Program-made: the position numbers and the translations under genes | The notes under the pieces: model-generated | Databases searched by the model: none | Told to the model about the DNA's origin: nothing | The model's input: only the letters and a program-made list of their open reading frames with translations | Part shown: in pieces, positions 9,148 to 18,748 of the stretch | Position numbering within the stretch: position 1 is the first letter of the stretch | How the letters are laid out: each line of letters starts with the position of its first letter | From: Daejeonella lutea | Lineage (GTDB): Bacteria > Bacteroidota > Bacteroidia > Sphingobacteriales > Sphingobacteriaceae | Assembly (NCBI RefSeq): GCF_900168015.1 | Contig: NZ_FUYR01000007.1 | Location: forward strand, 23,424 to 87,423 | Direction of reading: 5' to 3' | Length of the DNA stretch: 64,000 bases

Positions 9148-9155
9148 CAAATATA
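9148..9155 (-). promoter_or_regulatory. Candidate Bacteroidota -7 box ahead of pglF
   Basis: On the minus strand TATATTTG matches the TAnnTTTG -7 consensus, about 22 bases before the TTG start. No TTTG -33 box sits at the proper distance, so this is a weak call; the 117-bp gap (9127-9243) is one of the longer gaps in the array. Confidence 0.25.
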
Positions 9156-9243
9156 GCTAATTACTATTTTATTTGTTACAACCTGATAAGATTATTATCG
9201 CAATAAAAATAACATCGTTCCGTTCTATCACCCCTCGACTGAA

Positions 9244-10374
9244 CTACCTGTAAATTTCAGTGATTACCCTGGTAATTTTACTCAGATCATCATTAGCAAG
9301 GTTTGATCCTGAAGGTAAACAGATTCCCTTATTAAACAGCTCTTCACAAGTGTTTTCTCCATAATAAGGAGCGTTCCGAAAAATTGGTTGGAGATGCATA
9401 GGTTTCCATAAAGGCCTCGATTCGATATTCCTTGCGTTCAGCTCAAAACGTATCGTTTCTTGCGATATACCGCTTGAAGGGTCAATCACAGCACAAGATA
9501 ACCAACGATTGCTTTTATATCCTTCAGGCTCGTCGAGAAATGATATTTCCTTAATATGCGATAGTGCCTGTCTATAATACTCAAGATTAGATCTTCTCAG
9601 TTCAATATGCTTATCAAGCACTTTCATTTGGCCCCGTCCTATTCCAGCACAAATATTACTCATCCGATAATTGTAGCCAATGTGTGTATGCTCGTAATGT
9701 GGGGCTTGATCTCTGGCTTGAGTGGCCAGGAACACAGCTTTTTCAGCCATTTCATTGGCCTTTGCGACCAATGCTCCGCCACCAGAAGTAGTAATTATTT
9801 TATTACCATTAAAAGATAAACAAGCAATATCTCCAAATGTGCCGCAAAATTCGCCGTTAATACTCGATCCCAATGCTTCTGCTGCATCCTCTAGAACCGG
9901 AATCTCATATTTATTTGCGACTGCTAAAATTTGTTGCATTTTTGCAGGCATTCCATATAAGTGTACAGGAATTATGGCTTTTGGCTTCTTGCCATATTCG
10001 AGTCTGGCAATTATAGCCTCCTCAAGGAATTCTGGAGACATATTCCATGTGTCAGGCTCAGAGTCTACGAATACCGGAGTGGCGCCCAGATATGCAATGG
10101 GATTTGCCGACGCAGAAAAAGTCATGCTTTGACATATAACTTCGTCTCCCGCGACCACACCCAAAAGTATCAATCCTAGATGTATCGCTGCAGTCCCAGA
10201 ACTTAAAGCCGCTACATACCGTTTATTATGGAGATAAGCTTCAAGATCCTGCTCAAATCCTGTCACATTAGGTCCTAACGGAGCAACCCAGTTACTATCG
10301 AATGCTTCTTTGATATACTCAATTTCTTCCCCTCCCATATGCGGCGAGGAGAGCCAAATTTTATTATTCACCAT
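9244..10374 (-). CDS. pglE: PLP aminotransferase, PglE type (DegT/DnrJ/EryC1/StrS)
   Basis: Transfers an amino group to C4 of the UDP-4-keto-6-deoxy-GlcNAc made by PglF. 376 residues. The PLP lysine is K192 in SFNGNKIITTSGGG, a block characteristic of bacillosamine-type aminotransferases; the upstream LEDAAEALGS block carries the Asp that contacts the pyridine nitrogen. The ATG at 10374 lies inside the end of the acetyltransferase gene (11-base overlap), so the pair is coupled. Context with PglF, PglD and PglC makes UDP-4-amino-4,6-dideoxy-GlcNAc the likely product. Confidence 0.9.
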   Translation of the reverse strand: MVNNKIWLSSPHMGGEEIEYIKEAFDSNWVAPLGPNVTGFEQDLEAYLHNKRYVAALSSGTAAIHLGLILLGVVAGDEVICQSMTFSASANPIAYLGATPVFVDSEPDTWNMSPEFLEEAIIARLEYGKKPKAIIPVHLYGMPAKMQQILAVANKYEIPVLEDAAEALGSSINGEFCGTFGDIACLSFNGNKIITTSGGGALVAKANEMAEKAVFLATQARDQAPHYEHTHIGYNYRMSNICAGIGRGQMKVLDKHIELRRSNLEYYRQALSHIKEISFLDEPEGYKSNRWLSCAVIDPSSGISQETIRFELNARNIESRPLWKPMHLQPIFRNAPYYGENTCEELFNKGICLPSGSNLANDDLSKITRVITEIYR

Positions 10375-10987
10375 AAGTATTATTATACCTTATCACTTTC
10401 CCGGGAACCCCAATAACAACTGCGAAGTCGGGAACATCTCTAATTATTACAGCGCCTGCACCGATTGTAGCCCATTTCCCTATTTTTATGCCAGGAATGA
10501 TGGATGCCCCAATACCAATATGGGCTCCTTCACCCACCTGCACATTACCAGCAAGAGTCGAATTCGGGGAAAGATGGGCAAAGTCTCCTACATAGCAGTC
10601 ATGATCGATCGAGGTACTGGTATTTATAATACAATGTTCCCCAATCGAAACGCCAGTGTTTATAACCACGCCAGGCATAATGACTGTCCCAACCCCGATC
10701 GATGATCTGCTTGACACAATTGCCTTTGAGTGAACCAAACGACCATAACGGTACTTGTTTTTTGATCGATCCGTTATGATTTTACGAATATGATTTGCAC
10801 CAATACTGACAATAACCTTATCCTCTTCGATTCTATATATGTCCTCAAGGCCTTTTGTGACAGGATAGTCTAATAATTGTGTAATTGTGTTATTTGTGTC
10901 AACTAGTCCACCTATTAATTCCATCTGGTCTTCCAGGATTTCCAGAATGACTTTAGCGTGACCGCCGGCTCCGATTAGATAAAACAT
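10364..10987 (-). CDS. pglD: PglD-type sugar O/N-acetyltransferase
   Basis: Acetyl-CoA-dependent N-acetylation of the C4 amino group, completing UDP-2,4-diacetamido-2,4,6-trideoxyglucose. 207 residues, matching the PglD/NeuD family. A small N-terminal Rossmann-like domain (MFYLIGAGGHAKVILEIL) precedes a left-handed beta-helix of hexapeptide repeats (for example IGVGTVIMPGVVINTGVSIG). The fold's catalytic His lies in the NTSTSIDHDCYVGD stretch. It abuts the pglC stop with no spacer. Confidence 0.9.
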   Translation of the reverse strand: MFYLIGAGGHAKVILEILEDQMELIGGLVDTNNTITQLLDYPVTKGLEDIYRIEEDKVIVSIGANHIRKIITDRSKNKYRYGRLVHSKAIVSSRSSIGVGTVIMPGVVINTGVSIGEHCIINTSTSIDHDCYVGDFAHLSPNSTLAGNVQVGEGAHIGIGASIIPGIKIGKWATIGAGAVIIRDVPDFAVVIGVPGKVIRYNNTYGE

Positions 10988-11593
10988 CTACGCGTTTCCT
11001 CCGAATTTTTCTGTGGTGACATGCCCGGATTGGTTAACGTCAGCTCCTTTAAAGACTTTCATCATTGTTAACAATACAATCTTAAAGTCCAAACCTAAAG
11101 AAATATGATCCACGTACCAAATGTCACAATCAAATTTCTCTGTCCAGGTAATAGCATTTCTGCCGTTTACCTGCGCCCATCCTGTAATCCCCGGCCTTAC
11201 CAGATGTCTTCGATTTTGATCTGCACTGTACAGGTGCAAATACTCTACTAAAAGGGGCCTCGGTCCTATCAGGCTCATGTCTCCAATAACAACATTGATC
11301 AATTGCGGGATTTCGTCTAGGGAACAGCGCCTAATTAATTTGCCCAGTTTGAATAATCGTTCATCATCCGGCAATAATTTCCCGTGATTATCAAAAGTAT
11401 TGCGCATTGTCCTGAATTTAATTATACGGAAAACCTTGGAATTAAGCCCAGGCCTGGGTTGAATAAAAAATGGATTGCCTCTTAAAGCTATTGCCAGTAC
11501 TCCAGTAACTAAAACAAAAATCGGAAGCAATACTATTATTACAGTGATGGATACCAGTAAATCGACGCCCCTCTTAAAATATCGTCTATACAC
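10988..11593 (-). CDS. pglC: Initiating phosphoglycosyl transferase, PglC/WbaP-catalytic type
   Basis: Monotopic membrane enzyme that loads the first sugar-1-phosphate on undecaprenyl phosphate. 201 residues, the minimal PglC length (no extra membrane domain of WbaP). One hydrophobic re-entrant helix (residues 12-36) is followed by KFRTMR, the catalytic Asp-Glu pair in SLDEIPQL, and SLIGPRPL and RPGITGWAQVNGRN. The start is GTG at 11593, overlapping the preceding glycosyltransferase by eight bases. With PglD, PglE and PglF directly downstream, UDP-diNAc-bacillosamine is the probable substrate. It is the only initiating transferase visible in the window. Confidence 0.92.
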   Translation of the reverse strand: MYRRYFKRGVDLLVSITVIIVLLPIFVLVTGVLAIALRGNPFFIQPRPGLNSKVFRIIKFRTMRNTFDNHGKLLPDDERLFKLGKLIRRCSLDEIPQLINVVIGDMSLIGPRPLLVEYLHLYSADQNRRHLVRPGITGWAQVNGRNAITWTEKFDCDIWYVDHISLGLDFKIVLLTMMKVFKGADVNQSGHVTTEKFGGNA

Positions 11594-12827
11594 CCTTGAT
11601 AGAATTTTGAATTGCAGTCAAATATCTTTCACTAAGAACACGCCGGTCAAAGTTCTTCTTCGCAAAAAGATAGCCGTTGTCCCCTTCTCTCCTTAACCGG
11701 GCGGGATCATTTATGTATAAAACAACATTTTTAGCAAAGTCCTGAGGGTTTTCCGGCTCAATAAATGTACCTGCTTCGGCATCATTTACGAGATCCCTTG
11801 ACACGCCATCTATGGCCATTAATATAGGCTTCTTACAGGAAAAATAGTCGAAAGTTTTGTTTGAATATACTGTTTTGAATGTATCCGCTTTTTTCAGGAC
11901 TGAGGTTCCCATATCAGAAGCCAGAATATATTTAAAAACATCTTTTTTTGAGACTGGGTCACGGAAAACGACATTTTGGATATTTTCATTTCGCGCTACC
12001 TCCATCAGTTTTGATTTTTCCATTCCATCCCCAATCAGTTGAAAGACGACTGGCAGATCCTTTAAAAGTTTCGCTGTATCGAGAATTTGCTCAAGTTTAT
12101 TCGCTATTCCATGTGCACCAACATATGTTATTACAAATTTTTCTTCAAACCCCAGATTCCGCCTAAAATTGTGAATATCAAAGTCGGCTAACAATTCTTC
12201 AGATAAGCTAAAATCAGCGGCATTAGGGATAAAAACGATTTTTTTGGGACTTACATTCTTCTTATTTATAAGGCTATCTTTGAATGCCGGAGTAAGAACG
12301 TTTATCAGCGTTGCCCTTTCATAGCTTAATCGTTCAAGCGAGTAAGCTGCTTTGATAATCGTTCTATTGGATACTACACCCGTATCAATCGCCGACTCTG
12401 GCCATAGATCCCGGACTTCGAAGATCATCGGTACTTTTTTTATAGCAGAGTAAAGCATAGCTGATATCGAGATAAACAAGGGAGGCGACGTTACTAAAAT
12501 ACAATCAAACTTGCCTTCCACTTTAAAAAACAATGCCCAGATAGAAGAGAATACAAAAGAAAAGTAACCCCAAAGCCTGCCCAAGAAACCTGAATTATAT
12601 GATTCAGAAACATGTGATCGCCACACTGTGACGGGCCCTAACGATTTTTTTACGAAATATTTACCTTTATATTCAGATTTTTTTGTCAGGCTGTTTGCAT
12701 GCATCATGCCGGCTACTACCGTAACTTCATGCCCTTTTTCGGACCACATCCTCGCCATTTCATTCCACCTGGACCCCCCTCCATCATTCTCTTCCAAAAA
12801 GTACTGATGCAATAACAGTATTCTCAT
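11586..12827 (-). CDS. GT4 glycosyltransferase, WbuB-like
   Basis: Retaining GT-B enzyme, 413 residues from the ATG at 12827, which overlaps the upstream stop as ATGA; a longer frame from 12860 has no typical GT start. It opens with MRILLLHQYF, has the glycine-rich ENDGGGSRW loop, and FEVRDLWPES and VTYVGAHG-type strands of the two Rossmann domains. The architecture matches WbuB/WcaI-like transferases that often sit next to the initiating transferase. Being directly upstream of pglC, it may add the second sugar to the bacillosamine primer. Donor unknown. Confidence 0.82.
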   Translation of the reverse strand: MRILLLHQYFLEENDGGGSRWNEMARMWSEKGHEVTVVAGMMHANSLTKKSEYKGKYFVKKSLGPVTVWRSHVSESYNSGFLGRLWGYFSFVFSSIWALFFKVEGKFDCILVTSPPLFISISAMLYSAIKKVPMIFEVRDLWPESAIDTGVVSNRTIIKAAYSLERLSYERATLINVLTPAFKDSLINKKNVSPKKIVFIPNAADFSLSEELLADFDIHNFRRNLGFEEKFVITYVGAHGIANKLEQILDTAKLLKDLPVVFQLIGDGMEKSKLMEVARNENIQNVVFRDPVSKKDVFKYILASDMGTSVLKKADTFKTVYSNKTFDYFSCKKPILMAIDGVSRDLVNDAEAGTFIEPENPQDFAKNVVLYINDPARLRREGDNGYLFAKKNFDRRVLSERYLTAIQNSIKGV

Positions 12828-14704
12828 GTTGCAGTTAACATAGTTGAAATTTCCGAACATGAAACTTCCAGTGTAATATCCTCGGTTGCTTCTTTATTTC
12901 CGTATTTACTGCTATACCAGCCCGCCGAGCTTCGTCTTTCTACTTTAATATCTGTAAGACTTGTTATTTTTATCAAGCTGGCATCGGCAGGATGCCACAT
13001 TTGCCTCATCATCACGCTGTCAGGTTTATTTTTTACCCGGTCGTGTACTATCCATTCCGGTTTGCTTTTTTGCTTTACAACTGTTCGAAAGTGCCGGATC
13101 CCTGGTCTTAAAAATCGGAACGCTGATATTGAACCTGAAAAAGAATAGGTTAAATCGTCCTCCTCGACAATCACCTGCCCAGCCTGACTCCAATAGTACC
13201 AAATGAAGCGCCGTCCTTTTTTCATCTGATCGTACTCGTCAAGCATAACTGTATTATGACCCGCACTTCCAAAAAAATACTTAACATCCTCAGGTTGGGC
13301 ATTGTATTGATAAGTGCCAGAATCCCTCATAATGTTTACTCCCTTATGAAACAGGTCAAGATGAAGATTATCAGCTTGAGAAGGTCTGTCTTTGTGGTTG
13401 CCGCACCTTATAAATGTTAGAGTTTCCTGCTCCCTTAAAATATAATACCCCCCATCAGGATAGCAACGCCATCCATATTTATGAGCCAACGCTGGAAAGG
13501 TCTTAATATTCCTTGTCTGGTACCAGAAAAGATCTTCTTCAAATGGTCCTTGTCCATACAAACTTGCACCTGTAAGTATGAAGTGCAAAGCATTCAGCTG
13601 AGGGCGATAATCCCTGTAATCGCCACTGTTAAGCTTAAAGAACAATGCTCCGTCATTTGCACCATAATTCGGAAGATTTCCAGATTTCAAGTCTTGACAA
13701 TCGAATAGAAACTTTAACGATTTATATGCTCTTTCGTAAACTACTTCCTGGAATGAATCCCCAGTTTTTTCGGCAATAACAAAAGCCCATGTTAAAAGCT
13801 GGATAACCACTCGATGATAATTCATACTGAACTGCAGAAATGTACCATCAGGATAAATTTGGTATTCGATTTCCTGTTCAAACCACTTCATTCCCTCCCT
13901 TTTCCATTTTTGGGCTTCCGGAAAAAATGGAAAAAATACTCCGGATAGATATAGCATCAAGGTTTCAGTAATTGCATGATTATTTCGAACTGCAATCCTG
14001 GAAAACATAATATTGGCATGAACATGTCTCATCTGCCAATATATGACATTCATAATTTTCTGAAAACGCTCTTCTGTGAGCGACTTACTGTGCCTATAGA
14101 AATTAAGACAGAAAACCCAATTTAATACGCGAATGGAGATTTCCTGGCTGCACTTATAATTTGGTCCAGAATTGATGGGATTCTGTTCAATCCATGACAT
14201 AATTTCGGAAAAAATAAATTCTGAGCGATCAGTTCCAAGGCCTTTGTCACTTCGGATTATTTCGTAGATCCAGGAAAATCTGGATTTCTCCCAAACATAC
14301 TTTATATCGCCAGATTCACTTCCGAAATCCTCAACATCTGACCAATGAAGATTTTTGTCATATTTATACTGGTTACCGGGATTGGTGATCCAATCATAAT
14401 TATTGCCTAAGTTGACATGAAAACTGTTGAACATGAAAATCTCGCCCGCAATAATTCGCTCTGCCTCTGAGTGATCGGGCTGAAAGTCATATAAGTTCCT
14501 TGTCATGGATTTTAGGGTTGGAAAGAAAATTGGCGTAGTTAGTTTCCAATTCTCAAGGCTAATAAAAACTTTCTTCTCGCAATTTTGCGGAAAATTTCTT
14601 TTGAGCACACCCATATTACGTTGCGCACCGTAAAAGACCCTAAATATTATGTATCGCAGCCCCATATTTTTCAACAGCTGCGCAGCCTGCAAAATTTTAT
14701 TCAA
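12824..14704 (-). CDS. Heparinase II/III-like (alginate-lyase family) protein
   Basis: 626 residues. An N-terminal alpha/alpha-toroid region includes the NNHAITETLML block, and a C-terminal beta-sandwich includes DNLHLDLFHKGVNIMRDSG and AGHNTVML, both typical of heparinase II/III family lyases. No Sec signal peptide is seen, so it appears cytoplasmic, which is odd for a degradative lyase. The start is TTG (14704), overlapping the stop of the epimerase gene by eight bases; the next Met (residue 14) would trim the family's usual N-terminal helix. It sits between an epimerase with bi-domain oxidoreductase and a WbuB-like transferase, an association known from other polysaccharide loci but of unsettled function. 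Confidence 0.8.
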   Translation of the reverse strand: MNKILQAAQLLKNMGLRYIIFRVFYGAQRNMGVLKRNFPQNCEKKVFISLENWKLTTPIFFPTLKSMTRNLYDFQPDHSEAERIIAGEIFMFNSFHVNLGNNYDWITNPGNQYKYDKNLHWSDVEDFGSESGDIKYVWEKSRFSWIYEIIRSDKGLGTDRSEFIFSEIMSWIEQNPINSGPNYKCSQEISIRVLNWVFCLNFYRHSKSLTEERFQKIMNVIYWQMRHVHANIMFSRIAVRNNHAITETLMLYLSGVFFPFFPEAQKWKREGMKWFEQEIEYQIYPDGTFLQFSMNYHRVVIQLLTWAFVIAEKTGDSFQEVVYERAYKSLKFLFDCQDLKSGNLPNYGANDGALFFKLNSGDYRDYRPQLNALHFILTGASLYGQGPFEEDLFWYQTRNIKTFPALAHKYGWRCYPDGGYYILREQETLTFIRCGNHKDRPSQADNLHLDLFHKGVNIMRDSGTYQYNAQPEDVKYFFGSAGHNTVMLDEYDQMKKGRRFIWYYWSQAGQVIVEEDDLTYSFSGSISAFRFLRPGIRHFRTVVKQKSKPEWIVHDRVKNKPDSVMMRQMWHPADASLIKITSLTDIKVERRSSAGWYSSKYGNKEATEDITLEVSCSEISTMLTAT

Positions 14705-15791
14705 CTCCTAATGTTAGTAAAATGTCCACTATCCGCTTACCAGTCATTCCATCCCAAAGTTCAGGGATTTGGCCCTTTTTCCAACTTCCTGAAAAAAGTT
14801 TTTCAAAATTGGGTTTTATAGCTATTGGGTCGGTGCCTATTAGTTCATTAGTCCCGATAGTTACCGTTTCCGGTCTTTCTGTGCTATTTCTTAACGTAAT
14901 ACAAGGGACACCCATAACAGTCGTCTCTTCCGTAATACCTCCGGAATCTGTTACAACCGCAAATGCCCGTTGCACCAAATAATTAAATTCCAGATAACTC
15001 AAAGGCTCAACGTAATAAAGATTGTCAGATTTTGGCCCGATAGCCTTTAAGATTTTTGCAGTTCTGGGATGTACAGGGAATATCACCGGCAGTCCTCTGC
15101 TATTGCCAATTATCTGGTCCAGTAATGCCTTCAATTTCTCTTCTCCATCGACATTTCCTGGTCGATGGAGCGTTAGAACAAAAAATTCTTTTTCTCTTAG
15201 CTCAGCTTTATCCCAGATTAATGGTTTCATAAAACGGCTTTGGTTTTTCAGCAGCGTATCGATCATTGTATTTCCAACAAAAAATATTCGCTCATTGGAA
15301 ACCCCCGAGGCCGTTAAGTTAAAATTTGCTGTTTCAGATGTGGTGAAAAAATAATTCGTAATACTATCAGTTACTAAGCGATTGATCTCTTCCGGCATTG
15401 ACCAATCACCCGACCGGATACCTGCTTCTACATGAGCAACTTTCACAAATGATTTTTGAGCTACTATCGCACATGCCATTGTAGATGTTACATCACCAAC
15501 TACTAAACAAATATCCGGCTTTTTTTTCCCTAAAAGATTTTCATAGCCAAGCATAATCGCAGCAGTTTGTTCAGTACCGGTGCCGCCACCACCCTCCAGG
15601 TTGATGTCTGGCTGAGGAATTCCTAACTGCTCGAAAAAACTATCACTCATGTTTTTATCGTAGTGTTGACCTGTGTGAATCAGTCGGAAATCAATATTTC
15701 TATTGTCGGCCCGGGCTAGTTTAATATTCTCAACAATTGGGGCAACCTTCATGAAATTTGGTCGGGCACCCGCTATAATATCTATTAGCAT
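14697..15791 (-). CDS. Non-hydrolysing UDP-GlcNAc 2-epimerase family, WbpI-like branch
   Basis: 364-residue GT-B-fold 2-epimerase. Family motifs: GARPNFMKVAPI at the N-terminus, VGDVTSTMACAI, HVEAGIRSGDWSMPEE, LTLHRPGNVD, DSGGITEETTVMGVPC and TERPET. It is clearly divergent from the second epimerase in the window (27868-28995), which has the classical WecB sequence. The HTGQHYDKNMSDSFFEQLG block resembles WbpI-type enzymes that epimerise UDP-diacetamido-glucuronate. It could act either on that sugar or on UDP-GlcNAc; context with the bi-domain oxidoreductase and heparinase-like protein does not decide. Confidence 0.82.
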   Translation of the reverse strand: MLIDIIAGARPNFMKVAPIVENIKLARADNRNIDFRLIHTGQHYDKNMSDSFFEQLGIPQPDINLEGGGGTGTEQTAAIMLGYENLLGKKKPDICLVVGDVTSTMACAIVAQKSFVKVAHVEAGIRSGDWSMPEEINRLVTDSITNYFFTTSETANFNLTASGVSNERIFFVGNTMIDTLLKNQSRFMKPLIWDKAELREKEFFVLTLHRPGNVDGEEKLKALLDQIIGNSRGLPVIFPVHPRTAKILKAIGPKSDNLYYVEPLSYLEFNYLVQRAFAVVTDSGGITEETTVMGVPCITLRNSTERPETVTIGTNELIGTDPIAIKPNFEKLFSGSWKKGQIPELWDGMTGKRIVDILLTLGVE

Positions 15792-15797
15792 ATTAAT

Positions 15798-17912
15798 TTA
15801 AATTTCTATCCATTTCCCTTGCTTAAGGCTTTCCACAGCCGCAAATGATGCCTTAGTTGTATTTACTATATCTTCGAATGCTATCAGGGGCGGACCTCCA
15901 GTTTTTACCCTGTGTATTAACTCCCTAAATTGGTTTTTGTGTCCCTTGTCCAGTTTAGTGCGCAGTTTCGAAAAGCCTTTGAAGCCATAACCTTCGGTGA
16001 TACGGAAATTATCAATTATCGCGGTTCGTTCTTGAGAATATATTTCAATCCGTTCTTTCGAGTAAGACTTCGATCCATTAGAAAAATAGTTTATCACCCC
16101 TGTTGATCCATTTTCATATTTCAGCAAAATGGAAGCATTATCTGTATTCTCTTCCGGATGCCTTCCTAACGCATTCATGCACACTGATTTAACTCTGCTT
16201 CCAGTGAAAAAAGATATAAGATCAATAAAATGGCAAGCCTCTCCAATAATACGGCCTCCCCCGATACTCATGTCATGTATCCATACAGTCGAAGGAATTG
16301 AGCCAGCGTTCATGGTAGCTATTATATTCATAGGCTCATCGCCAAGGATAGACCTAACTTTTATAGAATGTGGGGAAAAACGCCTGTTAAATCCTACAGT
16401 AAGCGTTCCCTTATAATCTTTCGAAGCTGTCAGAAACTCATTTAGCTGTTCTCTATTCAGTGCTAAAGGCTTTTCCACGAATACATGTTTGCCCGCAATC
16501 AGAACTTCCGCAGCTAGAGCAGAATGTTTGTCATGCCTGGTGGTAATAAAAACGAGATCAACTTCGGGGTCATGAATAATTTCAAGATAATTAGTTGTGG
16601 AAACTGAAAACCCGTGCTTTTTCGCAAGTGTTGTACCACTCAGACCACCAGCACTGGCAATATATTTGAACTTTGCCCCGGAATTACTCAACGCCGGGAG
16701 CATGGTCATTTTGGTAAAATTCCCAGCTCCTATTATACCAATAACGCCTTTTGAGCCGGCAAATGACAAATTGTTTAATACAATGCTGTTACTGGGGGAG
16801 AATTCCTCGGTTTCAGGATATTTTAAAATTGAAGCAATGGATTTTGATGCGCCAATATTACCATAGATGCTATTAAATTCGTGTAATTCGTAACTCTCGG
16901 TTATGAGTTCCTTTACCGAGATTTTTCCGGCTGAAATCGTTTGGAGAAAAGCTTCAAAATTTCGTTTTTCTGTCCAACGCACGAATGGCAACGGATAGTC
17001 TATACCTCGTTGTTCGTAAACATCATCATAGCGTCCAGGGCCATAAGAACAGGACACCTGGAAACTTAACTCCTTTTCATAGAACTCAGCCCGGCTCAGA
17101 TTCAAACCAACCACCCCAATTAATACGATCCTTCCCTTTTTTCGGCTCATCCGGGCCGCCTGGGATATAATTTCATTAGATTTTGATGAAGCGGTTATTA
17201 GCACTCCATCGCTGCCTACAGTATTTGTATATGATTCAACGAATGAAACAACGTCGCCATTCGCCGGGTTAAATGGAACAATCCCCCACTGTTTTGCTAT
17301 TTCCAACTTCCCCTCATCGATATCGACCCCAATGACATTACAGCCTGCAGCGATTAAAAGCTGCGCACTCAGTTGTCCTATTAATCCCATCCCAACCACT
17401 ACAACTGTCTCACCTAAGCTGGGATTCAACAAGCGTATTCCCTGTAATCCTATTGATCCTATAACCGTAAACGTAGCTTCTGAGTCCGACACATTGTCGG
17501 GAATATGGCAAACGAGATTTTGTGGTATACAAACAAATTCGGCGTGGTTCCCATTAGAAGCAACACGATCCCCGATACTAAAACCATGAACCCCTTCACC
17601 TACCGCAATTACTTTTCCTACATTACAGTATCCCAGAGGAAGTGGTTGTTCTAGCTTATTGAAAACAGCTTCGAGTGTTGGCAATAACCCCTCGGTTTTT
17701 ATCTTATCTAAAACCTGCTTTACTTTATCCGGTTGCTGGCGAGCTTTAGAAATCAAGTTCGATTTTCCAAATTCGACCAACATTTTCTCAGTACCGAGAG
17801 ACACCAAAGATCTGCTAGTCTGAATAAGAATTGAACCTTTTTTAACTTGTGGAGCCGGAATCTCTTCGAGAAGTGTTTCGCCGGTTTTAAAGGATTGAAT
17901 TATTTGTCTCAT
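15798..17912 (-). CDS. Bi-domain oxidoreductase: MDR alcohol dehydrogenase fused to Gfo/Idh/MocA
   Basis: A natural fusion of about 704 residues. Residues 1-370 are a medium-chain dehydrogenase with Rossmann motif VVGMGLIG; the catalytic-zinc GHE motif is absent (PLGYCNVGKV in its place). From about 390 a second dehydrogenase begins (GVIGIIGAGNFT), with the Gfo/Idh/MocA block EKPLALNREQL near 480. I prefer ATG 17912 (MRQIIQSF) over TTG 17918 because family members begin this way. Two redox sites suggest consecutive oxidation and reduction of one sugar, for example an epimerisation through keto intermediates, but no activity can be assigned. It lies between a methyltransferase and an epimerase. 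Confidence 0.85.
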   Translation of the reverse strand: MRQIIQSFKTGETLLEEIPAPQVKKGSILIQTSRSLVSLGTEKMLVEFGKSNLISKARQQPDKVKQVLDKIKTEGLLPTLEAVFNKLEQPLPLGYCNVGKVIAVGEGVHGFSIGDRVASNGNHAEFVCIPQNLVCHIPDNVSDSEATFTVIGSIGLQGIRLLNPSLGETVVVVGMGLIGQLSAQLLIAAGCNVIGVDIDEGKLEIAKQWGIVPFNPANGDVVSFVESYTNTVGSDGVLITASSKSNEIISQAARMSRKKGRIVLIGVVGLNLSRAEFYEKELSFQVSCSYGPGRYDDVYEQRGIDYPLPFVRWTEKRNFEAFLQTISAGKISVKELITESYELHEFNSIYGNIGASKSIASILKYPETEEFSPSNSIVLNNLSFAGSKGVIGIIGAGNFTKMTMLPALSNSGAKFKYIASAGGLSGTTLAKKHGFSVSTTNYLEIIHDPEVDLVFITTRHDKHSALAAEVLIAGKHVFVEKPLALNREQLNEFLTASKDYKGTLTVGFNRRFSPHSIKVRSILGDEPMNIIATMNAGSIPSTVWIHDMSIGGGRIIGEACHFIDLISFFTGSRVKSVCMNALGRHPEENTDNASILLKYENGSTGVINYFSNGSKSYSKERIEIYSQERTAIIDNFRITEGYGFKGFSKLRTKLDKGHKNQFRELIHRVKTGGPPLIAFEDIVNTTKASFAAVESLKQGKWIEI

Positions 17913-17914
17913 TA

Positions 17915-18748
17915 TCAACTTTTATACAATGTGACCATAAGTTCAATCCCATTTGACGGAAAGAATTTTTTAATTAATGTCCTTGGCCATATTTTAGTCA
18001 TGATGTTGAGAAGAACACCCCTATGACGTTGGCCAACAGCTGAAGTAAGCAGATCTGCATGATTTAAAGGTGTACTAATTGACTCAATACGAAATTTCTT
18101 GAAAAGCACTTCCGCTTCCTTTCGGGAATAGGCTTTTGTTCCCGGGCTTTCCAGATACTTGGAATATATAGTTTCCATCGTAATTAATGGCTTAAACCTT
18201 AAAAGACCATACCGTAGCCAAAGCATAAGGCCGACTATGCTGTATTTATGGTATATCATAATCTTGGCAAAGCCTCCTGGTTTTAAAACACGATATACCT
18301 CATCGATAGCCCGTTGCGTATCGGGGCTATGATGCAGAACCCCCCACGAGTATACAGCTTCGAAGGTTTCGCCCGCAAATGGCAAATTTTCTGCATCTGC
18401 TATCGCCAATTCCGAGGTCAAGCCATTTAATTCAAATCGGCGTGTCGTATGATTAATTGCTCTTTGAGTAAGATCAACTCCGCTTAATATTGCACCTGCC
18501 TCAGCCAACTTTTGATGATCAGCTCCCAGTCCCACTCCGATCTCCAAAGTTTTTTTATTTCTGAACCTCTCAAACTCACCGAATGCTATAATTTCAGGCT
18601 CTAGCTGATACCTTTTTGCTGAATGCGATGTATAATCCGCTTCAGTAAAACCTGCGAGATATAGATCCTCACCGCACGAAGCCTCGTTCCAAAAATCTTT
18701 TACTTGATCTTTTTCTGAAAAAGTGCTTGACTCTAATTGTTCATTCAT
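17915..18748 (-). CDS. SAM-dependent class I methyltransferase
   Basis: 277 residues. The SAM-binding core is LEIGVGLGADHQKL, then GVDLTQRAI, ADAENLPFAGETF and the post-core YSWGVLHHSPDTQRAIDEVYRVLKPGG, a Methyltransf_11 pattern. The C-terminal 80 residues are hydrophobic and basic (IVGLMLWLRYGLLRFKPLI), so it may associate with the membrane. It overlaps the stop of the AsnB-like gene by eight bases and ends three bases before the bi-domain oxidoreductase ATG. Target unknown: probably a hydroxyl or carboxyl of a sugar in the repeat unit. Confidence 0.82.
   Translation of the reverse strand: MNEQLESSTFSEKDQVKDFWNEASCGEDLYLAGFTEADYTSHSAKRYQLEPEIIAFGEFERFRNKKTLEIGVGLGADHQKLAEAGAILSGVDLTQRAINHTTRRFELNGLTSELAIADAENLPFAGETFEAVYSWGVLHHSPDTQRAIDEVYRVLKPGGFAKIMIYHKYSIVGLMLWLRYGLLRFKPLITMETIYSKYLESPGTKAYSRKEAEVLFKKFRIESISTPLNHADLLTSAVGQRHRGVLLNIMTKIWPRTLIKKFFPSNGIELMVTLYKS

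Noticed and set aside
12824..14704. Polysaccharide utilisation or degradation locus
   Set aside because: The heparinase-like protein has no signal peptide and there are no SusC/SusD, glycoside hydrolases or sensor genes; the context is biosynthetic.
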